Made by a program: the position numbers and the translations under genes. DNA of 47,918 bases from the NCBI GenBank assembly GCA_902791935.1, contig CADAXQ010000010.1, forward strand, positions 1-47,918, written 5' to 3'. Source of the stretch: an uncultured Erysipelotrichaceae bacterium. Its GTDB lineage: Bacteria; Bacillota_I; Bacilli_A; RFN20; CAG-826. Numbering within the stretch: position 1 is the first letter of the stretch; each line of letters opens with the position of its first letter. Shown piece after piece: positions 8,163-14,555 of the stretch. Under the pieces are notes generated by a model that made no database searches, had not been told where the DNA came from, and worked only from the letters and a program-made list of their open reading frames with translations.

Positions 8163-8876
8163 CTACTGATTTCCTTTATGGATTGATTTTTTCCGTGGGG
8201 AATGCTTGGCTAAAATCAATGCCCTTGATTCTTGGAGACGTTTCTCTATTTCTTCATCGCTCAAGGTGTCGTCTAAGAAGATGGATATCCATTGTTTCTT
8301 ATTCATGTGGTAACAAACATGGTAGCCTGGGCGATTGACCAGGGTCAAAATCTCTTCCGGGTCAAGCTTCACGTTCATGACATTCACCACATCATTCCGT
8401 CCGAAGCGTTTTCCGTCTAGCTCCATAATAATCGCATACCATTTTTTCGTCGTCTTTTCGCGAAACACACCGGTTTTCTCTACTTCTGGGTCAGACCATG
8501 GATAGTCAACCGATTCTTGAAACGTTTGCTGAATCCATAAGGCAAGACGATTCGCCTGTATCGAAAGAAATTCTTCTCGGATAAAGCAATGATTCCGAAT
8601 GTCTAATAGCAAAGCAGTATATTCTTCCAACACAGAATGAGCGTACTCGCCTTGGGTTCCTTCCACCCGAAATAGCACATATTCATCGCCGAAGTTCGTG
8701 TCCGTCACTTTGCCAGTTACTTTACCATTAGGATGGATTTCGATGTGAACTTGAAAATCGCCTTGATGCAATGGCGCTTCATAGCGATACCCATCCCCTA
8801 CTTTTTGAAATCCATAGGGAATAAGTTGATTCCATAGAGGTTTTGCTTTTTCAAAGATTTTTTCTTCGATTTCCAT
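8163..8876 (-). CDS. MmcQ/YjbR family protein
   Basis: This 237-residue protein has a C-terminal half (from about residue 115) that matches the MmcQ/YjbR (CyaY-like fold) family: VEKTGVFREKTTKKWYAIIMEL, then VVNVMNVKLDPEEILTLV, then PGYHVCYHMNKKQWISIFLDDTLSDEEIEKRL. The N-terminal half (EKIFEKAKPLWNQLIPYGF and FQVHIEIHPNGKVTGKVTD) is the extra domain seen in long Firmicute members. A DNA-binding role has been proposed for the family, but the function is not established. The gene has its own extended -10 element 8 nt before the ATG, no Shine-Dalgarno site, and no operon partner. Confidence 0.85.
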   Translation of the reverse strand: MEIEEKIFEKAKPLWNQLIPYGFQKVGDGYRYEAPLHQGDFQVHIEIHPNGKVTGKVTDTNFGDEYVLFRVEGTQGEYAHSVLEEYTALLLDIRNHCFIREEFLSIQANRLALWIQQTFQESVDYPWSDPEVEKTGVFREKTTKKWYAIIMELDGKRFGRNDVVNVMNVKLDPEEILTLVNRPGYHVCYHMNKKQWISIFLDDTLSDEEIEKRLQESRALILAKHSPRKKSIHKGNQ

Positions 8877-8884
8877 TGTAGTAG

Positions 8885-8893
8885 ATTATAACA
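8885..8893 (-). promoter_or_regulatory. Extended -10 promoter 8 nt before a start codon
   Basis: Minus-strand TGT-TATAAT (TATAAT at 8890-8885) is followed by CTACTACA and the ATG at 8876. No Shine-Dalgarno site lies between them. A leader of 0-2 nt is predicted. Confidence 0.6.
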
Positions 8894-8906
8894 TTTTAAG
8901 GATTAG

Positions 8907-8930
8907 AAAAGGCGCACCTTGAAGTGCGCC
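8907..8930 (-). terminator. Rho-independent terminator
   Basis: On the minus strand GGCGCAC (8930-8924) pairs with GTGCGCC (8917-8911), and TTTTCT follows. It closes the rhaA gene and lies just upstream of the MmcQ/YjbR promoter. Confidence 0.85.
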
Positions 8931-8947
8931 ATTCGGAATGCAACGCT

Positions 8948-10207
8948 TTAGTTCCGTTTCGACAATACGTTCTTTTCGTAATCGCGTACTTTTGCAAGCC
9001 ACGCATCTCCCGTAGGAACGCCTTGCTTCATACAATAATAGTCGAAGACAATACCAAACGGATAAGATTTGAGTTCTTCCGTCACAGCAAGACGCGTCGT
9101 GAAGTCACCCTTGTTCTCCACTTCTTTTAATTCTTCCGTGGGTTCAAGGTAGGCTTTTAGCAACGCTTTTAGCATATTGCGGGTGCCTATTGTCCAAGCA
9201 GCAATACGGTTGATTGTTGCATCGAAGAAATCCAAACCGATATGAGTACGTTCAATCAAATTATTGCGAACTAATGAAGTCGCGATGTTTTGTAATTCAT
9301 CGGTGAAGGTAACGACGTGGTCGCTGTCCCAGTTGACGGGGCGAGAAACGTGAAGTAAGAGTTCAGGTGTATAGAGCAAAACAGAGGAAATCTTATCCGA
9401 AATGAATTCGTTTGGATGATAGTGCCCGGCATCTAAGCAGACGGCGATTTGATGCTTGGTCGCATAGCCAACATAGAATTCATTGCTGCCCGTGGTATAA
9501 GATTCCACGCCGATGCCAAAGAATTTGGCTTCAACGGCAACGAGTTCATTCTTCTTGTCGTATGGAGTTTCTAAGATTTGGTCGAGAGAATCTTCAAGTC
9601 TTTGACGCGGGGCAAGATAATCAACTGGCGTATCTTTGTAACCGTCTGGAATCCAGATGTTCGTCACACATTTTTGGCCCAATTCTTTTCCGAAATAATC
9701 GCCAATCTTTAAGCAAGCTTTGCAATGATCAATCCAGAAATGGCGCGTTTTCTCATCAGCGCTAGAGAGAGTGAATCCGTTATTCACCATGGGACTAGAG
9801 AAACAAGTTGGGTTGAAATCTAAGCCAAGATCTTTTTCTTTGGCCCAGGCCACCCATTTCTCAAAGTGACGCGGTTCAAGTTTATCGAGGCTCACTTTTT
9901 CGTCGGTGTCCGCATAAATCGCATGAAGATTGAGCTTGTATTTTCCGGGAAGCAAAGTGAATAAGAAATCCAAGTCTTGGCGAAGTTCATCCGGAGTTCT
10001 TGCTTTGCCCGGATAGTTGCCAGTAACTTGAATGCCGCCAGAGAGAGACTGTTTGTTCAAGAATCCTTCAACGTCATCCCCTTGCCAGCAGTTGATAGAA
10101 ATCCGAATCTTGGAAAGTTGGTCGATCGCCTTATCGGTATCCACTCCGATTTCGGCGTACTTTTTCTTGGCCCATTGGTAGGCAGCCTTCAATTCTTCGT
10201 TGGTCAT
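8948..10207 (-). CDS. rhaA: L-rhamnose isomerase
   Basis: This 419-residue protein matches L-rhamnose isomerase in length and over its whole sequence as I recall it. The enzyme converts L-rhamnose to L-rhamnulose in the cytosol, using Mn2+ or Zn2+ in a TIM barrel. Family segments include SINCWQGDDVEGF near residue 38, GIQVTGNYPGKARTPDELRQDL, and KLNLHAIYAD. Also present are the metal-site regions VAVEAKFFGIGVESYT and AVCLDAGHYHPNEF, and LLHVSRPVNWDSDHVV. The start follows AAGGAG by 5 nt. No rhamnulokinase, aldolase or rhamnose transporter lies beside it, so the rest of the pathway must be elsewhere. A TetR gene ends 187 nt upstream, and the intervening DNA holds repeats that may be operators. 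Confidence 0.95.
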   Translation of the reverse strand: MTNEELKAAYQWAKKKYAEIGVDTDKAIDQLSKIRISINCWQGDDVEGFLNKQSLSGGIQVTGNYPGKARTPDELRQDLDFLFTLLPGKYKLNLHAIYADTDEKVSLDKLEPRHFEKWVAWAKEKDLGLDFNPTCFSSPMVNNGFTLSSADEKTRHFWIDHCKACLKIGDYFGKELGQKCVTNIWIPDGYKDTPVDYLAPRQRLEDSLDQILETPYDKKNELVAVEAKFFGIGVESYTTGSNEFYVGYATKHQIAVCLDAGHYHPNEFISDKISSVLLYTPELLLHVSRPVNWDSDHVVTFTDELQNIATSLVRNNLIERTHIGLDFFDATINRIAAWTIGTRNMLKALLKAYLEPTEELKEVENKGDFTTRLAVTEELKSYPFGIVFDYYCMKQGVPTGDAWLAKVRDYEKNVLSKRN

Positions 10208-10251
10208 ATTTCTCCTTATATCCTTATATAGATATTAACAAGTAATATTTT

Positions 10252-10347
10252 GAACTATCTAATTTCCCAAACAAGTCTTGCGCTGTCAAAGACGAAGAAA
10301 TGGCGGAAATTCAAAATCTTTCTAAATAGTTCGTTAGTTTTAACTAA
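10252..10347. promoter_or_regulatory. Repeat elements upstream of rhaA
   Basis: GAACTATCTAA at 10252-10262 recurs inverted as GAACTATTTAG (minus strand, 10332-10322; 9 of 11 match) about 70 bp away. Next to the second copy is TTAGTT-TT-AACTAA (10334-10347). On the minus strand a TTGACA (10289-10284) lies between the two copies. The arrangement suggests a regulator bound at two sites around the rhaA promoter. The regulator is unknown. Confidence 0.4.
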
Positions 10348-10393
10348 TATTTAAATCCATATTTTTTTATTCCCTTTGTAAACACAAGGGCGC

Positions 10394-10957
10394 CTAACGA
10401 GCAATTAAATCTCTAAACGGTTCAACACTTGTAATCTGAATTAAATCCGCCACCACCTGATCCGTAGTGAAATGACACCCATCAAAAACCCAGACGCGCA
10501 AATAAGCTACGCAGCTTTGAATGAGCGAGGATTCTAATAATGTAACGTTGCTCACCAAATGCTTTCGCTTTAAGGCAGGGGCTGGCATCAAGAATTGTTC
10601 GCCGAAGTCTTCAACTTTTTGATTGAAACGATATGTCGAAGCGTTGAACACAGCTTTCACTAATTTTTGATGGTCTGAAATGTAAATGAGGATTGCCTGG
10701 AAGAAATCAAAGCGAGAATGATTAGGTTCAAGGGCTTCAATCGACTGCGTTAAGCCGGAAATAACCGTGTCCTCAAGGGCAGAGACGAGCAAATCAATCG
10801 ATTGATAGTGCAGATAGAACGTGGATTTATTGATATCCGCTTCGTGCGTTAAATCCTCAATTTGTAGCGATTCTGGATCCATCTCGTTGAGTAACGAAAT
10901 CATGGCATTTTGAATCACTTTTTCTGTTTTGATAAAGCGTCTGTCTTTAGTTCTCAT
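10394..10957 (-). CDS. TetR/AcrR family transcriptional regulator
   Basis: This 187-residue protein has the TetR N-terminal helix-turn-helix at residues about 8-55. It begins KTEKVIQNAMISLLNEM, and the recognition part follows in ESLQIEDLTHEADINKSTFYLHYQSIDLLVSAL (NKSTFYLHY corresponds to the usual xxxTFYxYF). The C-terminal half is a variable helical ligand domain resembling the TetR_C_8-type found in Firmicute DhaS-like regulators (inference). No clear Shine-Dalgarno site precedes the ATG; TATACT lies 13 nt upstream. Two overlapping palindromes at 11008-11028 could be its autoregulatory operator. It is transcribed toward rhaA, but 187 nt separate the genes. Confidence 0.88.
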   Translation of the reverse strand: MRTKDRRFIKTEKVIQNAMISLLNEMDPESLQIEDLTHEADINKSTFYLHYQSIDLLVSALEDTVISGLTQSIEALEPNHSRFDFFQAILIYISDHQKLVKAVFNASTYRFNQKVEDFGEQFLMPAPALKRKHLVSNVTLLESSLIQSCVAYLRVWVFDGCHFTTDQVVADLIQITSVEPFRDLIAR

Positions 10958-11007
10958 TTTCGCTGCTTAAAGTATATAAATTCTTCGTTTTTATTTCTAT
11001 ACTTTTT

Positions 11008-11028
11008 TCTATTAATAGACTTTAGTCT
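11008..11028. promoter_or_regulatory. Overlapping palindromes upstream of the tetR gene
   Basis: TCTATTAATAGA (11008-11019) is a perfect 12-bp palindrome and overlaps AGACT-TT-AGTCT (11017-11028). They lie about 50 nt before the TetR start codon in an AT-rich promoter region. They are candidate TetR operators; this is inference from position and symmetry. Confidence 0.45.
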
Positions 11029-11098
11029 TTTATTTAAATCGATAAAAGCTTGCTTTTGATATGTTTAGTTAAAAATTTGTTTTTTTGATTTTGCAAAA

Positions 11099-11120
11099 AG
11101 AAAAAGCCGCATTAAGCGGC
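11099..11120 (-). terminator. Rho-independent terminator
   Basis: GCCGC (11106-11110) and GCGGC (11116-11120) pair around a 5-nt loop. On the minus strand they are followed by a T-rich run. It closes the esterase gene. Confidence 0.8.
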
Positions 11121-11139
11121 CAAATCTTTTAATGCGTTC

Positions 11140-11802
11140 CTAGTAACGAGAGACAATCCACTGCAATCCCCGTAAGATTCTTTTGTTACTCTCCTGGAAG
11201 TGATTTCCTTGTTCTAAAACGAATTTAGAGTCGATTTTAGTCCTCTCAAAGTCCTCGAATATCTTCTTTGTGCTAATCACTGCATCACGAAACACGGGAT
11301 TTCGTCCACTCCCCTCTGCATCACCAATTGAAAAATAAGCGTGCTTAACATGATCAGGCACAAAACCATTTTGCCTCCAGTGCGAATAATAATCCGGATA
11401 CCAGAAAGAGGAAGAACAAGAAACGAAGCCGTCAACGTCATCCAGTTTTAAAGCCGTATCAAACGAAAATAATCCACCTAGCGAATATCCTGCCAATACG
11501 ACATGGTTTATTGAGCCGCCAAGATCCTTCAAAATCGCTGGGAGAATTCTTTCTCTAAGCTCAATTTGATATTGCTCCATGTGCCCACCAAATGGCTGCT
11601 TTTTAGAAAAAGGATTCTTTGCAGGATATGGTGTCAACTCATCATTCCAATCAACGCCACTAATTAAAGCAATATTCGCCTTTATTTCTTTATATAAATT
11701 GACTATGTCGCTCTCAACAGGATCATCGTGGATCACAATCAAAACATCTGATGCTTTTTCTTCTTGTACAAAGATATTTCTTTTCCCACACTGTAACATC
11801 AT
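11140..11802 (-). CDS. Alpha/beta hydrolase, esterase D-like
   Basis: This 220-residue alpha/beta hydrolase has the nucleophile elbow AGYSLGGLFSF (Ser near residue 109) and a late catalytic His in EQGNHFQESNK. A charge-relay Asp is plausible in YFSIGDAEG. The layout resembles the putative esterase family (Esterase D, enterobactin esterase-like), usually cytosolic carboxylesterases. There is no signal peptide. The start has two adjacent ATG codons (MMLQCG) preceded by AAAGG, so the exact first codon is uncertain. The gene is monocistronic with its own terminator. The substrate is unknown. Confidence 0.8.
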   Translation of the reverse strand: MMLQCGKRNIFVQEEKASDVLIVIHDDPVESDIVNLYKEIKANIALISGVDWNDELTPYPAKNPFSKKQPFGGHMEQYQIELRERILPAILKDLGGSINHVVLAGYSLGGLFSFDTALKLDDVDGFVSCSSSFWYPDYYSHWRQNGFVPDHVKHAYFSIGDAEGSGRNPVFRDAVISTKKIFEDFERTKIDSKFVLEQGNHFQESNKRILRGLQWIVSRY

Positions 11803-11890
11803 ATTGAAAGCCTTTTCATCGAAATAATCGTTTGATTTTTTCCTAGGAAAAGTTTATCTTACTTCTCGCTTAGTGCGTAGTCTCTTTCGA

Positions 11891-11930
11891 GGCGTAAGTC
11901 CAACTGGCGTGTGGGGCTTACGCCCTTTTC
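11891..11930 (+). promoter_or_regulatory. Leader hairpin (possible attenuator) before the MATE gene
   Basis: GGCGTAAG (11891-11898) pairs perfectly with CTTACGCC (11917-11924). TCC/GGG extends the stem to 11 bp, and CTTTTC follows. It lies directly between the upstream region and the Shine-Dalgarno site of the exporter, so it could act as a conditional terminator. I do not recognise a known riboswitch class in it. Confidence 0.45.
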
Positions 11931-11943
11931 GATGGAGTTAATT

Positions 11944-13377
11944 ATGCAAAAAGAAAACAAAATGGGCACAATGAAGGTGACTCGCCTTATTTGGCAGCTT
12001 GGCTTACCGATGATTTTGTCGATGGTTTTACAAGCGCTATATAACGTTGTCGATACCGTTTTTGTCATCAACATGGGTGAAAATGGCGCATTAGGTAATC
12101 TTGCTTTGTCTGCTGCCTTCCCCATCCAAATCTTAATGATCGCAATCGGGGTGGGTACCGGTGTTGGCATCAATGCCTTGCTTTCTAAAAGTTTAGGGGA
12201 GAAAAACTACGAGATTGCTAACCGGGTCGCCGGAAACGGATTGTTCCTCGGCATTGTTTTCTACGTTATTTTCCTTTTGTTTGGTCTCTTTGGCGCCAAT
12301 GCCTACATGCATTTGATGGCCCAAGATGAAACCGTAATTGAAATGGGCACCGAATACCTTCGAATTTGCTGTTGCCTATCGATGGGTTCCATTCTTTATT
12401 CCGTTGTCGAACGATTCTTAATGGCTACTGGCAAAACCACGGCTTCGATGATTTGCCAAATCTGCGGCGCCTTATTAAACATCTTATTAGACTGGGTCTT
12501 TATTTATCCTTGCCAAATGGGCATTGCAGGAGCTGCCTACGCAACCATCATCGGCCAAATCGTTTCTTTGATTATGGGATTAGCTATCCATTATTTAAAG
12601 AATAAAGAAATCAACGGCAATCCGAAATACATCAAACCTTCTTGGCGCATCATTAAAGGCATATACCGAATCGGCCTACCCGCTTTCTTAATGCAAGCCA
12701 TGCTTTCTTTCATGATGTTCGGTGTATTGCTCATTCTTCAAACGATTCCCGGTCGTCATACGAACGATCTAATGACCAGCACATTCGGCATCTATTACAA
12801 ATTAATGCAAACGGCGTTGTTTGCTTCGTTTGGCTTATCTAATGCTCTCATTTCTATGGTTTCATATAACTATGGACTAGGCGATCAAAAACGGATTCAT
12901 TCCTTGGTTATATGGGGCATCATCGACTCTTTAATCGTCGCCTTGGTCATTACGGCAATCTATGAAATCTTGGCCCCTAGTATTTCTTCTTTATTCGCCT
13001 TAACCATTACGGAAGACGGTGTCTTAAAAAAGAGCGAAATCATTTCTTGTTGCACCACGGCATTACGTATCGCCTCCATCGGATACGTTTTCATGGCATT
13101 TTCTGTAGCCATCCAAGGCATTTTACAGGGACTATCCCGCGTTTATTCACCTTTAATCATCTCGTTCTTACGATTGGTTGTCTTTGTTTTGCCGACTGCT
13201 TATTTGCTGACTTTAACAGGAAATATCACATTCAGGTTCTGGTGGACATTTCCCATTGCCGAGACGCTAACCGCGATCGCCTCATATTTCTTCCTCCGAC
13301 ATGGCACGAAAGCAGCTTTGTCGATTGAAAAACAAGCCGAACCCGTATTGGTTCCTTCCACGCAAAAAGAAAGCTGA
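11944..13377 (+). CDS. MATE family multidrug/cation antiporter
   Basis: This 477-residue polytopic membrane protein is typical for the MATE family. It begins MKVTRLIWQLGLPMILSMVLQALYNVVDTVFV, with the diagnostic N-terminal P-x-ILSM...LYN.VDT..V. It repeats the motif in the second half (IYRIGLPAFLMQAMLSFMMFGVL), consistent with two six-helix bundles. Such proteins export drugs or metabolites in exchange for Na+ or H+. The start at 11944 follows GGAG by 8 nt; an upstream in-frame GTG (11911) lies inside the leader hairpin and is unlikely. The hairpin suggests regulated read-through. A bidirectional terminator separates the gene from two convergent tRNA genes. Confidence 0.92.
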   Translation: MQKENKMGTMKVTRLIWQLGLPMILSMVLQALYNVVDTVFVINMGENGALGNLALSAAFPIQILMIAIGVGTGVGINALLSKSLGEKNYEIANRVAGNGLFLGIVFYVIFLLFGLFGANAYMHLMAQDETVIEMGTEYLRICCCLSMGSILYSVVERFLMATGKTTASMICQICGALLNILLDWVFIYPCQMGIAGAAYATIIGQIVSLIMGLAIHYLKNKEINGNPKYIKPSWRIIKGIYRIGLPAFLMQAMLSFMMFGVLLILQTIPGRHTNDLMTSTFGIYYKLMQTALFASFGLSNALISMVSYNYGLGDQKRIHSLVIWGIIDSLIVALVITAIYEILAPSISSLFALTITEDGVLKKSEIISCCTTALRIASIGYVFMAFSVAIQGILQGLSRVYSPLIISFLRLVVFVLPTAYLLTLTGNITFRFWWTFPIAETLTAIASYFFLRHGTKAALSIEKQAEPVLVPSTQKES

Positions 13378-13398
13378 CGCCGAGACGTCAGTTTTTTT
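13374..13398. terminator. Bidirectional terminator
   Basis: CTGACG (13374-13379) pairs with CGTCAG (13386-13391). A T run follows on the plus strand, and CTTTCTTTTT follows on the minus strand. It serves the MATE gene and the tRNA pair. Confidence 0.85.
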
Positions 13399-13404
13399 GT
13401 TTGT

Positions 13405-13481
13405 TGGTGCGACCGAGGCGATTTGAACGCCTGACCCCAAGCTTCGGAGGCTTGTACTCTATCCAGCTGAGCTACGGCCGC
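13405..13481 (-). tRNA. tRNA-Arg (anticodon CCG)
   Basis: The cloverleaf is complete on the minus strand, 77 nt with an encoded CCA. Acceptor GCGGCCG pairs with CGGTCGC through one G-T pair. The anticodon stem-loop is CAAGC-CTCCGAA-GCTTG, giving anticodon CCG (reads CGG). The T arm GTTCAAATC is standard. It lies 10 nt after tRNA-Leu in the same transcript. Confidence 0.95.
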
Positions 13482-13491
13482 AGGAATTCTC

Positions 13492-13578
13492 TGGTGCACT
13501 GGATGGGAGTTGAACCCATACCCGTTTCCGGACTAGCTCCTGAAACTAGCGCGTATACCAATTCCGCCACCAGTGCAC
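13492..13578 (-). tRNA. tRNA-Leu (anticodon CAG)
   Basis: An 87-nt minus-strand tRNA with a long variable arm, as expected for leucine, and an encoded CCA. The acceptor GTGCACT pairs with AGTGCAC. The anticodon loop TTCAGGA gives CAG (reads CUG). It is the first gene of a two-tRNA transcript. Confidence 0.95.
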
Positions 13579-13601
13579 AAGCAATATAGTAATATACCCT
13601 T

Positions 13602-14555
13602 TTAATTTGGCTTTGTCGATGAATCTTCGTTCAAAAAATCGAGGATTTTCTTCCAAAGAGATTCATTCGGTTCTGTGGCTTTCTTTAAATCCATTTCTAA
13701 GTCATTCCGCCCATCAATCTGCATGATGCCTTGCTTTAAACAATCTTGAACATAATGCTCCGCGGCCGGTGTTTTATATAATGAATGCCCCCGTCCAGGA
13801 AGTAATTCATAACGCATTTTAGGATTATCCCCCATGGCTTGATGTAATGGTTCATAACCCGCTGAAACAGGAACCATTTTGTCATCCGTTCCTTGAAAAT
13901 AGAAGACTTTTGCAGGGGATTTTTTCAAAAAATAGGAGGCAGGGACATTCGTTTTCTGCCCATGAACTAAAGAACGTAATGCCAGGGTTAGCCATGGCTT
14001 TAACCAATGAAGCCGTTTCGGGACAGCAGTCATCAGTTGCACGATGGGTTGGTAATAACCCGCCAAAGAGACAATTTTTTGAATGCGATATTCAGGTAAA
14101 GCCGACGCTAGCGCCCCATAACCACCCCATGAATGTCCCACGGCATAACGGGGTAATCCTTCCGCCTTAGGATCATGGTCTAACCAAGTGAAGAAATACT
14201 TTTGATCCGTAAGGGTCCGGTCGATGGACATTATGGAACGGCCTTCGCTTTCCATGCAGCCCGTATTGTCATAGGCATAGACTAAATATCCATCGTGAGC
14301 AAGCTTAGAGATGCAGTCGAGATAAGAAGCGCGTCCATCGCCGAGTCCATGGAAAAAGACAACCAACGCTTTGAGGGCTTTTCCTTTCACCCAGTAACGG
14401 GAACCCTGCAAACGGATGTTGCCTTTGGTAAGAAACGAGAAACGTTCTTCTTCTAGCCCTAAATCACGGGCCCGCCAATAAGGCAAAGTAGGCGCGCCAT
14501 CATAACGATGAACGTTCTTCTTTAGGACGCGGCGGCAAAGAAGAAAGAGAATCAT
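13602..14555 (-). CDS. Alpha/beta hydrolase
   Basis: This 317-residue alpha/beta hydrolase has an N-terminal hydrophobic/basic start (MILFLLCRRVLKK). Catalytic landmarks are the oxyanion HGLGDGR, the nucleophile elbow GHSWGGYGALA, the acid in FQGTDDKMVPV and the His in LPGRGHSLY. It resembles the monoacylglycerol-lipase/BD-FAE-type hydrolases; the substrate is unknown. The ATG at 14555 overlaps the TGA of the upstream GH3 gene as ATGA, so the two are translationally coupled. A longer frame upstream exists but lies inside the GH3 gene and is not likely to be used. The same GHSWG-type hydrolase recurs at 29191-30258, so the two are probably paralogues. Confidence 0.87.
   Translation of the reverse strand: MILFLLCRRVLKKNVHRYDGAPTLPYWRARDLGLEEERFSFLTKGNIRLQGSRYWVKGKALKALVVFFHGLGDGRASYLDCISKLAHDGYLVYAYDNTGCMESEGRSIMSIDRTLTDQKYFFTWLDHDPKAEGLPRYAVGHSWGGYGALASALPEYRIQKIVSLAGYYQPIVQLMTAVPKRLHWLKPWLTLALRSLVHGQKTNVPASYFLKKSPAKVFYFQGTDDKMVPVSAGYEPLHQAMGDNPKMRYELLPGRGHSLYKTPAAEHYVQDCLKQGIMQIDGRNDLEMDLKKATEPNESLWKKILDFLNEDSSTKPN

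Noticed and set aside
13401-13589. Open frame reading across the two tRNA genes
   Set aside because: It covers the tRNA sequences; the cloverleaf folds and anticodons explain this region fully.
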